Source: Umezawaea endophytica (lineage in GTDB: Bacteria > Actinomycetota > Actinomycetes > Mycobacteriales > Pseudonocardiaceae). From it: a stretch of 64,000 nt of DNA. The notes under the pieces were generated by a model that saw only the letters and a program-made list of their open reading frames with translations, was not told the DNA's origin and did not search any database. The translations under genes and the position numbers were made by a program. Of the stretch, positions 1-7,585 are shown piece by piece. Position 1 is the stretch's first letter; each line of letters starts with the position of its first letter. Location: NCBI RefSeq assembly GCF_025061645.1, contig NZ_JANYMP010000021.1, forward strand, positions 16,469 through 80,468, given 5' to 3'.

Positions 1-5
1 ATCGG

Positions 6-290
6 TTGCGCTGGACTCCGAGCGAAACGCTTGTGGACGTCGTGCAGCGCGACGGCTTGTGCATGGAGGTGACGGCGGAACAGCCGCCGTGTGGTGACGA
101 GGTGCTGACCGATCGCGCGTTGGCTGCGCGGTTGTGTGCGGGCTGCCCGGTCCAGGACGAGTGCTTGGAACTGGAGTTGCGCACGGCTGGCGAAGACACG
201 GTTGGTGTCTTCGGCGGGTTGCCGGATGGCGACCGGCGCGACCTGCACTCGCATTGGCTGCGGCGCGGTGAACGGTGGTCGAGGCCATGA
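6..290 (+). CDS. WhiB-like iron-sulfur regulator (5' end uncertain)
   Basis: A 94-residue protein with the WhiB arrangement: an upstream cysteine (C19 or C29), then C44-x2-C47-x5-C53, followed by GVFGG around residue 67, a variant of the G[VI]WGG turn. WhiB-like proteins bind a 4Fe-4S cluster through four cysteines and act as transcription regulators. The start drawn is a TTG five bases from the window edge; the frame stays open to the edge, so the true start may lie outside. The stop overlaps the next ATG (ATGA), suggesting translational coupling. WhiB-like genes are common on actinomycete phages and integrative elements, which fits its place here. Confidence 0.7.
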   Translation: MRWTPSETLVDVVQRDGLCMEVTAEQPPCGDEVLTDRALAARLCAGCPVQDECLELELRTAGEDTVGVFGGLPDGDRRDLHSHWLRRGERWSRP

Positions 291-595
291 ACGCGACTCA
301 GATCATGATCGGTTTGGGTGTGCTGGTCGTCCCGCTGTTCCTCTGGCGGGTCGGTGCCCGTCGGGCGAAAGCACCGCGGGCTCGTGTGCACTTGGTGTCG
401 ATGGCTGGCCGGGTGTTGTTCAACGCCGCGCTCGTGGTCGTCGTGCAGTGGGTGGTGATCACCCACCGGGAAGGGCCGTGGCTGCTGTTGGCGGTGCTCG
501 GCGTACCTGCCCTGTTCGCCTCGTACACGTTGACGAAGGCGTTGACCGTGACCAGTTACGAGCCTCCCCAGAGTCGACGGGGTGAGCGGCGATGA
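287..595 (+). CDS. small membrane protein of the element
   Basis: About 102 residues with three hydrophobic stretches (roughly residues 5-21, 41-57 and 62-79) separated by short basic loops, so probably a three-helix inner-membrane protein. The ATG at 287 is preferred over the GTG at 275 because it overlaps the preceding stop as ATGA. The gene's own stop overlaps the next ATG (ATGA at 592). I do not recognise a family. In actinomycete conjugative elements, small membrane proteins beside the TraB translocase often help spread the element through the mycelium (Spd proteins); applying that here is inference from position only. Confidence 0.6.
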   Translation: MNATQIMIGLGVLVVPLFLWRVGARRAKAPRARVHLVSMAGRVLFNAALVVVVQWVVITHREGPWLLLAVLGVPALFASYTLTKALTVTSYEPPQSRRGERR

Positions 596-1194
596 GCGAA
601 TCGGTTGAGCGGGTCGCGGTGCAGGTGGACCGGTTGTGTTGGACGGGGATTCTGCTGGGGCTGGCGTTCACGATGACGAACGTTCAGCAGTTCGCGGCTG
701 CTGGCTCGTTGCCGTGGTCCTTGGCCTGGTGTGCGGCGTGGCTGCTCGACCCGATGGTGTCGCTGGTACTGCTGGCGATTCTTCGGGCCGAGCAGGTCAC
801 GGCTCAGCACGGCGTGCGGATGGGTGGATGGGTCCGTGCGGCGAAGTGGTTCACGCTCGCCGCCACGTACGTCATGAACACCTGGAGTGCGTTCATGGCC
901 GGGTCGGCTGCGTTGGTGGTGCTGCACTCGGTGCCGCCGTTGGTCGTGTTCGTAGCGGCTGAGGCGGTCACCGAACTGCGGGACAAGTTGGTTGTGCCGG
1001 TAGCTGGTCCGGCGCCCGAACCGGCCGCGCCTACGCCGCGGACGTCGTTCGCGGAATACCTCGCTGTAGCCCAGGCCGCGCGGACCCGTGACGTGAAGGT
1101 GACGCCCGCGTGGGTGCGCGAGGTAACGGGGTGTTCGCGTGGCCTGTCGTCGCGGCTGGCCGCTGCTCTCGCTGAGCAGGAGGTGCGGCCGTGA
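592..1194 (+). CDS. DUF2637-type membrane protein with C-terminal DNA-binding-like tail
   Basis: 200 residues. The N-terminal two thirds has about four hydrophobic segments (near residues 18-38, 41-65, 82-105 and 108-125). The C-terminal 50 residues are soluble and resemble the short helix-turn-helix-like end seen in DUF2637 proteins (around TGCSRGLSSRLAAAL). DUF2637 proteins are regular companions of FtsK/TraB genes on actinomycete integrative elements, which matches the next gene. Start and stop overlap both neighbours (ATGA, GTGA), so the gene is part of one translationally coupled operon. The family call is by recollection of composition and context, and the molecular role is unknown. Confidence 0.6.
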   Translation: MSESVERVAVQVDRLCWTGILLGLAFTMTNVQQFAAAGSLPWSLAWCAAWLLDPMVSLVLLAILRAEQVTAQHGVRMGGWVRAAKWFTLAATYVMNTWSAFMAGSAALVVLHSVPPLVVFVAAEAVTELRDKLVVPVAGPAPEPAAPTPRTSFAEYLAVAQAARTRDVKVTPAWVREVTGCSRGLSSRLAAALAEQEVRP

Positions 1195-3269
1195 ACGGTG
1201 ATGTGGTGCCTGCCGCGCCTGTGTACGACGGCGAGTTGGTTGATGAGCCGCCGAAGGTGGTCCGGCGGTTCGGGGACATCTGGCAGCGGTCGCGGTTCGT
1301 TCCAGCCGTTCTCAGGTCCCGAGCGGCGCTCGGGTACGCGGTGCGGGACGCGGTCGCGTGGTTGGTGAGAGCGCCATTGCGGTTCCTGAGCGGAACTGTG
1401 CGGGGTGCCGTGGTCGCGGGGCGTGGGTGGCGGCGATGGGTGCGGGTGCGTGACTACCGGGAGGCTGCCGAGCAGTCGGAGAAGTTGGCGGACAAGTTCA
1501 TTGAGATTCGCGAGTTGACCTTGTTCCGGTGGAAGGTCACAGGGGCGGTTTGTGCGGTCGTCTCGGCTGTGTTGGCCGTGGGCTACGTGATGTTCGGCGG
1601 GCTGGCGTTGTGGGGTGTGACCGGGGTTGCGTCCGTGGTGCTCGCGGTCGTCGGACGGCGGAAGGATGGCTCGCCTGGACGGAAGGCGGTGCTTGCGGGG
1701 CCGCGGACGCTGACTTGGACGATGGACCCTCAGGTCTTGGTCGACGCGTTTCGGGACGCGAAGCTTGTGGGCAAGGACGAGACCTTGCGCCTGGTGGAGC
1801 GCGCCGCGCGTGTTGGTGATGGGTGGGCGGTCACCGTGGACCTGCCTGCCACGCGGAAGGCCGCGGACGTCATCAAGAACCGGGACGCGCTTGCTTCGGC
1901 GTTGGCCGTGGACGAGGTGCAGCTCATCGTTGAGCGTGTTCGCGGGAAGGGCGGGCACGCGGGCCGGGTGTTCCTGTGGGTGGCTGATGAGGACCCGTAC
2001 GCCGGTCCCCCGTTGCGCACTCCCCTGCTCGACGTCGAGTGGTGGGACGCGTGGCGGCCGGTGCCGTTCGGGCGGGACGCGCGGAACCGGCGGATCGATC
2101 TTCCGTTGGTGTGGACGTCGCTGCTGGTGGGAGCGATTCCTAGGCAGGGTAAGACTTTCGCGACTCGGCTTGCTGCCGCTGGGCTGATCCTCGACCCCTA
2201 TACGCGGCTCTATGTGTACGACGGCAAGGGAGGCAAGGACTGGGATTCCGCCGAGCAGATCGCCTTCCGGTACGTATGCGGGGACGAGCTGGAGCACGTC
2301 GAGGCAGTGCGCGATCACTTGGTGGAACTTGTTGCAGAGGTTCAATCCCGGTACGCACGAATGGCCACATTGGATGATGAGGTCTGCCCGGAGTCGAAGA
2401 TCACGCCTGCCATCTCGCGAGATCCGAGTCTCGGTATGCCGATCACTGCGGTGATCATCGATGAGGTTCAGGTGTTCCTGGAGAACCCGACGCGCGAACA
2501 GGTGGGCGGCAAGAAGACCACGCTTGGGGCGTACATCGCGGACCTGCTCGCCTACCTCGTTCGGAAGGGGCCTGCGGCGGGCATCGTGGTCATCCTGGCC
2601 ACGCAACGGCCGGACTCGAACACCATCCCATCTCGGTTGCGTGCGGTGCTCGGGTCGCGGTTCGCGCTGCGGGTGATGGACTGGCGGGACTCCAACATCG
2701 TGCTCGGCGAGCAGATGAACACGCGCGGCTATGACGCGTCGACGCTGCTGCCGAGTCACAAGGGGGTCGGCATCCTGCGGCCGGACGGTGAGACCGACGC
2801 GGGAGCGGACATGCTCGCGATGACGGTTCGGACGTACTACATGCCGAACGCTGAGTGGCGGGTGATCTGCGCGCGTGGCCGTGCGCTGCGGGAGGCTGCG
2901 GGGACGCTGGCCGGTCATGCGGTGGGTGATGACGCCGTGCGCGCGATCGACTCAGTAGCGGTCGTCAAGGCGCTGGGAACGGGAGCCGCTGAGGGGTGGG
3001 TTGTCGAGCTTCCGGAGCCGTTGGCGGCGGTCGTGGACTACCTCGGGGACCAACTCGACAAGCGCGAGTTCGTGCCGACCGCCGAGTTGGTGGAGGCGTT
3101 GAAGGTCGAGCCGACGATGTTCGGCAAGGAGATGGGCGAGCTGGGGTGCAAGCCGGTCCGGCAGTACGTCCCCGAGGGCGACGCCACTCGGCGGGTGCGC
3201 GGCTACATGACGGCGGACATCCGAGCTGCGGTTGATGAAATCGGCGCTACCAACGTCGAGCAGCCATGA
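1191..3269 (+). CDS. FtsK/SpoIIIE-type DNA translocase (TraB-like transfer protein)
   Basis: 692 residues. After a basic N-terminal region and two hydrophobic segments near residues 115-150 comes an FtsK/HerA-type ATPase domain: Walker A GAIPRQGKT near residue 314-322 and Walker B VIIDE near residue 420. A later motif with LATQRPDS is the characteristic FtsK-family strand. In actinomycete conjugative elements this protein alone moves double-stranded DNA between mycelial cells. The GTG start overlaps the preceding stop (GTGA). The stop overlaps the ATG of a 50-residue ORF. The family is clear; the conjugative role rather than a chromosomal one is inferred from the integrase and tRNA beside it. 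Confidence 0.85.
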   Translation: MNGDVVPAAPVYDGELVDEPPKVVRRFGDIWQRSRFVPAVLRSRAALGYAVRDAVAWLVRAPLRFLSGTVRGAVVAGRGWRRWVRVRDYREAAEQSEKLADKFIEIRELTLFRWKVTGAVCAVVSAVLAVGYVMFGGLALWGVTGVASVVLAVVGRRKDGSPGRKAVLAGPRTLTWTMDPQVLVDAFRDAKLVGKDETLRLVERAARVGDGWAVTVDLPATRKAADVIKNRDALASALAVDEVQLIVERVRGKGGHAGRVFLWVADEDPYAGPPLRTPLLDVEWWDAWRPVPFGRDARNRRIDLPLVWTSLLVGAIPRQGKTFATRLAAAGLILDPYTRLYVYDGKGGKDWDSAEQIAFRYVCGDELEHVEAVRDHLVELVAEVQSRYARMATLDDEVCPESKITPAISRDPSLGMPITAVIIDEVQVFLENPTREQVGGKKTTLGAYIADLLAYLVRKGPAAGIVVILATQRPDSNTIPSRLRAVLGSRFALRVMDWRDSNIVLGEQMNTRGYDASTLLPSHKGVGILRPDGETDAGADMLAMTVRTYYMPNAEWRVICARGRALREAAGTLAGHAVGDDAVRAIDSVAVVKALGTGAAEGWVVELPEPLAAVVDYLGDQLDKREFVPTAELVEALKVEPTMFGKEMGELGCKPVRQYVPEGDATRRVRGYMTADIRAAVDEIGATNVEQP

Positions 3270-3418
3270 GCCCTGATGAGAGGGTCACTGTGCGCGTGCC
3301 GGACGAACTTCCGCCCCTTACGCCTGCTACCTGCCGCATACTGCTTGCCATACTGCTTGAGTTGACCGAAGTCGAGGTCTTGGACGGACCTCAGGGAGGG
3401 GGTACTAGTGACTGTTGA
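3266..3418 (+). CDS. 50-residue coupled ORF between the translocase and the integrase
   Basis: An ATG at 3266 overlaps the translocase stop (ATGA), and the reading frame runs 50 codons to TGA at 3416-3418, eleven bases past the integrase GTG at 3408. The product begins MSPDERVTVRVPDELPPLTP and ends in a Gly/Asp-rich tail; the middle is a short Leu/Ile-rich helix. I recall similar small ORFs with an LPPLTP...ILxELT core upstream of actinomycete serine integrases, but I cannot run that search. Possible roles include a recombination directionality factor or simply coupling integrase translation; both are inference. Coupling on both sides argues that it is translated. Confidence 0.6.
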   Translation: MSPDERVTVRVPDELPPLTPATCRILLAILLELTEVEVLDGPQGGGTSDC

Positions 3419-5171
3419 AATCATCAGGAACCCGTGGGCAACGCTGGACAACATGCTCGGTGTCGAGGTCGTGGAGACCATCGATGAGGGCATCGGGCCG
3501 ATGGCGGGGTACGGACGCTGCTCGACCGAGGACAACCAGGACCCGGAGACCTCTCGCGGATGGCAGTTCGGGAACGCCCGGAAGTTCGTCGGGCCGCTTG
3601 GCGGTGTCGTGACCGAGGAGTTCTTCGACATCGGGCAGTCGCGGTCGGTGCCGTGGGAGCGGCGTCACGAGGCGTCGCGGCTGCTCGCCGCTCTGAAGGA
3701 CCCGAACCGCGGGTGGAACGCCGTGGTGGTCGGTGAGGGCACGCGGTGTTGGTTCGGCAATCAGTTCTCGCTGATCGCTCCGAGGTTCGCGGCGTACGGC
3801 GTTGACCTGTGGGTGCCGGAACTGGGCGGGAAGTTCGATCCGCGGAATCCGTCGCACAAAATGCTGATGAGTGTGCTCGGCGGAATGAGCGAGTCCGAGC
3901 GGCAACACGTTCAGGCTCGCGTGCGTGCAGCGATGGATGCCCAGGTCGTGAACGAGGGGCGTCACCAGGGCGGACGTGCGCCCTACGGGTACACCGTGGT
4001 CGACGGTGGGCAGCACCCCAATCCGCGAAAGGCGGCTGAGGGGTACCACCTGCGCATCCTGGAAGTTGACGAGCCGTGCGCTGAGGCGGTCCGGCGGATC
4101 TTTGCCGAGTACATCAGTGGCCGGGGTGATCGGGCGATTGCCACTGGGCTCAACCGTGACGGGATTCCCTGCCCCTCTGCGCGACGTCCGGACCAGAACC
4201 GGCATCGGCCGGGTGATGGGTGGCAGGGCAGCACGGTCCGGGCGATTCTGGACAACCCTCGCTACACCGGTTACGCGTTCTTCGGCCGGTGGACCCGGCA
4301 TGAGTTGCTGCTCGACCCGGACGACGTGGCTGCCGGATATGTCACACGGTTCCGGAAGACCAGCCCCGAAAAGGTCATCCGGTCACGGCAGCCCGCGCAC
4401 CCGGCGATTGTGTCGGTCGAGGTGTTCACCGAAGCTCAATTGCTTCGGAGGTCGAAGTCTGTGGGTGGCTTGAAGACAGCGCGGAAAACTGAGCGTGCGG
4501 AGCGGCCTACGAAGCAGACCTACTTGTTCCGTGGCCGTATCCGGTGCTCGGTGTGTGGCCGGAAAATGGAGGCGAGCCCGCGCAAGCACGGCATGTACTA
4601 CCGCTGTCCGGCACGCACTTTGGCTCCCGGCTCCCCCGCTTTGGCATCACACCCACCAGCGATCTACCTCCGCGAAGACGTGATCCAGGACGCAGTGAAC
4701 GACTGGCTCGGCGAGGTGTTCGCGCCGGCCAATGTGGATCGCACGGTGGCCAAAGTTGTTGCCTCCCAACCAGGAGCGGCCGTCGCGCAGAACGGTCGGG
4801 ACACGGCCAAGCAGCGGCTCGCTACGGCGGAAGCTCACATGAACAGGTTCCAGGAGGCCATCAAGGCAGGCATCGATCCGGCCGCGCTGGTGGAGGCGAT
4901 GAACGAGGCGCAAGCGGCACGGGCGGCTGCGCGAGCGGAACTGGAAGGCACTCCGGCACCGAACACGGTCAGCGACGCTGAGATATACGCGGCCATCGAC
5001 TCATTGGGTGACGTTGGCGCTGTGCTGAAGGAAGCGAAAACGGAGACACTCGCGGCGCTCTACCAGTCCGTTGACCTGCAAGTTCTGTATACGCACACGG
5101 CCCACGAGGCTGATGTGATCATCAAACCCGTGGGCCGTGTGAATAATGCTCATGACCGAGGGGGGACTTGA
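3408..5171 (+). CDS. int: large serine recombinase / site-specific integrase
   Basis: 587 residues. The N-terminal resolvase domain carries the catalytic serine in YGRCS (S39), and the GMSESER motif follows. A recombinase domain then covers about residues 180-330, including RAPYGY. Next is a zinc-ribbon-like segment (CSVCGRK...YYRC) near residues 380-400 and a charged helical C-terminal region. Large serine integrases of this size integrate and excise phages or conjugative elements. The GTG start has a strong AGGGAGGGGG ribosome site about eight bases upstream. The last six codons and the stop lie inside the 3' end of a convergent tRNA-Leu gene, so the C-terminus is encoded by the likely attachment site. 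Confidence 0.9.
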   Translation: MTVEIIRNPWATLDNMLGVEVVETIDEGIGPMAGYGRCSTEDNQDPETSRGWQFGNARKFVGPLGGVVTEEFFDIGQSRSVPWERRHEASRLLAALKDPNRGWNAVVVGEGTRCWFGNQFSLIAPRFAAYGVDLWVPELGGKFDPRNPSHKMLMSVLGGMSESERQHVQARVRAAMDAQVVNEGRHQGGRAPYGYTVVDGGQHPNPRKAAEGYHLRILEVDEPCAEAVRRIFAEYISGRGDRAIATGLNRDGIPCPSARRPDQNRHRPGDGWQGSTVRAILDNPRYTGYAFFGRWTRHELLLDPDDVAAGYVTRFRKTSPEKVIRSRQPAHPAIVSVEVFTEAQLLRRSKSVGGLKTARKTERAERPTKQTYLFRGRIRCSVCGRKMEASPRKHGMYYRCPARTLAPGSPALASHPPAIYLREDVIQDAVNDWLGEVFAPANVDRTVAKVVASQPGAAVAQNGRDTAKQRLATAEAHMNRFQEAIKAGIDPAALVEAMNEAQAARAAARAELEGTPAPNTVSDAEIYAAIDSLGDVGAVLKEAKTETLAALYQSVDLQVLYTHTAHEADVIIKPVGRVNNAHDRGGT

Positions 5172-5235
5172 ACCCCCACGCCCTTTCGGGCACTAGCACC
5201 TCAAGCTAGCGCGTCTGCCATTCCGCCACCCGGTC
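5153..5235 (-). tRNA. tRNA-Leu (anticodon GAG)
   Basis: Read on the minus strand, positions 5235 to 5153 fold as a class II tRNA. The seven-pair acceptor stem GACCGGG/CTCGGTC (one G-U) has discriminator A at 5153. The anticodon stem CTAGC/GCTAG holds loop TTGAGGT, giving anticodon GAG. The variable arm is long (TGCCCGAAAGGGCG), and the T arm reads GGGGGTTCAAGTCCCCC. CCA is not encoded. The tRNA decodes CUC/CUU leucine codons. Its last 19 bases overlap the end of the integrase gene, as expected if the element inserted at the tRNA 3' end and restored it. Confidence 0.95.
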
Positions 5236-5262
5236 TTTCGGCTCTCGCCGTGGTGTGTGCAT

Positions 5263-5290
5263 AGATTACATGATCGTTCCCGTGGGCCAA
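5263..5290 (-). promoter_or_regulatory. putative promoter of tRNA-Leu
   Basis: On the minus strand TTGGCC (5290-5285) and TAATCT (5268-5263) are separated by 16 bases, close to the sigma-70-type consensus. They lie 28 bases upstream of the tRNA 5' end. The assignment is by inspection only. Confidence 0.5.
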
Positions 5291-5345
5291 AATCGGGGGG
5301 TGTTTCGGGGCTCTCAAGGGGTGGAAGCAGTGGTAGGAAGGCTGC

Positions 5346-6677
5346 GTGGAGAACTTGGGAGATGGTGCGGGGCTGCTGCTGGCGCAGGACGAGGTCGTGG
5401 GGTTGGCCAGTGAGTTGATTCGGATCGATACGACGAACACCGGGGACCCCGCGACTGTGGTTGGGGAGCGGGCTGCTGCTGAGTGGGTGGCTGAGAAGCT
5501 GGCTGAGGTGGGGTACGAGACCACGTACGTCGAGTCCGGGGCGAAGGGGCGGGGGAACGTGGTCGCCCGGTTGGCCGGTGCTGATCGGTCACGGGGGGCG
5601 TTGTTGGTGCACGGGCATCTGGACGTGGTGCCTGCTGACCCGTCCGAGTGGTCTGTGCACCCGTTCTCCGGGGCTGTGCAGGACGGGTACGTGTGGGGGC
5701 GTGGGGCTGTCGACATGAAGGACATGGTTGCCATGTCGTTGGCGGTGGCGCGGCGGTTCAAGCGGGATGGGATCGTGCCGCCGCGGGACATCGTGTTCGC
5801 GTTCCTGGCGGATGAGGAGGCCGGTGGGTTCTTCGGGGCGAAGTGGCTGGTGGAGAACCGGCCGGAGCTGTTCGAAGGGGTCACCGAGGCGATCAGTGAG
5901 GTTGGTGGGTTCTCGATCACGTTGAAGGACGATGCTCGGGCCTACCTCGTGGAGACCGCCGAGAAGGGGATTCGGTGGTTGACGTTGCGGGTGCGCGGGA
6001 CCGCTGGGCACGGGTCGATGATCCATCGGGACAACGCGGTGGCGAAGTTGGCCGAGGCGGTGACGAAGCTGGGGAACCACCAGTTCCCGCTGGTGGTCCG
6101 GCCGTCGGTGCGGGAGTTCCTGGACGGGGTCACGGAGATCACCGGGTGGGACTTCCCCGAGGAGGACCTCGAAGGGGCTGTGGGGAAGCTCGGGGCGTTG
6201 TCGCGGATGATCGGGGCGACGTTGCGGGACACGGCGAACCCGACGATGTTGTCGGCCGGGTACAAGGCGAACGTGATCCCGTCGGTGGCGCAGGCCACTG
6301 TGGACTGCCGGATCCTGCCTGGGCGGGAGGAGGCGTTCGACCGGGAGCTGGCGGAGTTGCTCGGGCCGGACGTGGAGCGCGAGTGGGTCGGGTTGCCGCC
6401 GGTGGAGACGACGTTCGACGGGGCGCTGGTGGACGCGATGGCGGCGTCGATCACGGCTGAGGATCCCGGTGCGCGGGTGCTGCCGTACATGTTGTCGGGT
6501 GGTACGGACTCGAAGTCGTTCCAGCAGTTGGGGATTCGCAACTTCGGGTTCGCGCCGTTGAAGCTGCCCGCGGATCTGGACTTCTCGGGGTTGTTCCACG
6601 GGGTGGACGAGCGGGTGCCGGTGGACGCGTTGAAGTTCGGAGTGCGGGTGTTGGAGCGGTTCCTGCGGAACTCCTGA
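5346..6677 (+). CDS. M20-family metallopeptidase (ArgE/DapE/dipeptidase type)
   Basis: 443 residues, the normal length for M20 enzymes. The di-zinc ligands and catalytic residues are all visible: VHGHLD (about residues 88-92), GRGAVDMKD (about 118-126), the catalytic glutamate pair in ADEEAGG (about 155) and the C-terminal LFHGVDE histidine near residue 420. The lid domain between residues 200 and 310 is present. Cytoplasmic, with no signal peptide. The substrate (dipeptide, N-acyl amino acid or similar) cannot be fixed from sequence. The GTG start follows GGAAGG. The gene stands alone between the tRNA and a terminator-like hairpin. Confidence 0.85.
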   Translation: MENLGDGAGLLLAQDEVVGLASELIRIDTTNTGDPATVVGERAAAEWVAEKLAEVGYETTYVESGAKGRGNVVARLAGADRSRGALLVHGHLDVVPADPSEWSVHPFSGAVQDGYVWGRGAVDMKDMVAMSLAVARRFKRDGIVPPRDIVFAFLADEEAGGFFGAKWLVENRPELFEGVTEAISEVGGFSITLKDDARAYLVETAEKGIRWLTLRVRGTAGHGSMIHRDNAVAKLAEAVTKLGNHQFPLVVRPSVREFLDGVTEITGWDFPEEDLEGAVGKLGALSRMIGATLRDTANPTMLSAGYKANVIPSVAQATVDCRILPGREEAFDRELAELLGPDVEREWVGLPPVETTFDGALVDAMAASITAEDPGARVLPYMLSGGTDSKSFQQLGIRNFGFAPLKLPADLDFSGLFHGVDERVPVDALKFGVRVLERFLRNS

Positions 6678-6685
6678 CGCCGGGG

Positions 6686-6714
6686 GGCCGGGGCGCGGAC
6701 GTCGCGCTCCGGCC
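6686..6714. terminator. GC-rich terminator-like hairpin
   Basis: Arms 6686-6697 and 6703-6714 pair (GGCCGGGGCGCG with CGCGCTCCGGCC, one G-T) around a five-base loop. It lies between the convergent M20 peptidase and short-chain dehydrogenase genes. There is no T-tract, as is common in actinomycetes. Confidence 0.6.
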
Positions 6715-6731
6715 CGCGCGCCGGGTCTCGG

Positions 6732-7543
6732 TCAGAGGGTGAACTGGGCTTTGACGCCCGCGATGACCGTGTCGTCGGTGGTGGCGCGGGAGGAGAGGGC
6801 GGCTTTGGCGTCGTCTCCGGCGGTGTAGCGGAGCTGGTCGGTTCCGTCGGTGACGGCGGTGACGATGACGTCGGCCACGGCGGCGGGTGGTGCTGCTGTG
6901 GTGAGGACCTTCTCGAAGCCCGCGTAGACCTTCCGCACGGTGGGTTGGTAGTCGGTGAGGGACTCGTCGTTGGCGAAGTCGAGTGAGCGGCCGGTGAAGT
7001 CGGTGGCGATGGCGCCGGGTTCGACGATCTTGACCTTGATGCCCAGCGGGGCGAGTTCGTAGTGCAGGGACTCCGAGATGCCTTCTACGGCGAACTTCGT
7101 GCCGTGGTAGAGGCTGCCTAGGGGGAACGCGACCCGGCCGCCGATGGAGCTGATGTTGACGACGGAGCCCGAGCGGTTGGCACGGAGGTGCGGTAGGACC
7201 GCTTGGGTGGTGGCGAGCAGGCCGATCACGTTGGTGTCGAACTGTTTCCTGATGCGGCTCGTCGTGAACGCTTCGAGTGGGCCGTAGGCGCCGTAGCCCG
7301 CGTTGTTGACCAGGACGTCGATGCCGCCGAACTTGGCCACGGTGGAGGCGACGGCGTCGTCGATCGACGTTTGGTCGGTGACGTCGAGGCGGGTGACGAG
7401 GACGTTGTCCAGGGAGGTCAACTCCTGCTCGGTGTGGGGGTTTCGCATGGTGGCGACGACGTTCCAGCGCGGGCGTGGAACGCCAGGGCCGTTGCGCGGC
7501 CGATGCCCGAGGAGGTGCCGGTGATCAGGACGGTCTGGGACAT
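6732..7543 (-). pseudogene. short-chain dehydrogenase/reductase, frameshifted near its N-terminus
   Basis: The ATG at 7543 opens a classical SDR start with TGTSSGIG (Rossmann glycine motif). About 24 codons in, near 7467, one base is missing and the frame shifts. The remaining about 245 residues continue in the other frame with NNAGYG, the catalytic serine in NISSIGG and YHGTK (Tyr/Lys). Restoring one G/C joins ALAFHAR to GWNVVATMRNP, and the span of 812 bases is consistent with one deleted base in about 270 codons. All catalytic motifs survive, so this is a recent lesion or a sequencing error. It lies 42 bases downstream of an AraC-type regulator on the same strand, which probably controls it. 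Confidence 0.8.
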
Positions 7544-7585
7544 CGTGGCTCGTTTCGGGTGGAGGGGTTCGACTTGGTTTCCACC

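Larger units (their letters stand above)
1..5171. mobile_element. right end of an integrated element (ICE/AICE-like) next to tRNA-Leu
   Basis: Six co-directional, overlapping genes (WhiB-like protein, small membrane protein, DUF2637-type protein, FtsK/TraB-type translocase, 50-residue ORF, large serine recombinase) run up to the 3' end of a convergent tRNA-Leu gene. A TraB-type translocase next to a DUF2637-type protein and an integrase is the usual arrangement in actinomycete integrative conjugative elements; this is family knowledge. The left end and any replication gene are outside the window, so I cannot say whether the element is complete or mobile. The right boundary should lie within or beside the tRNA 3' end (5153-5171), which is inferred from the integrase position. 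Confidence 0.75.

Noticed and set aside
804..2918. 704-codon open frame on the minus strand
   Set aside because: It is antisense to the DUF2637 and translocase genes with Arg/His/Pro-rich composition, and all recognisable motifs are on the other strand.
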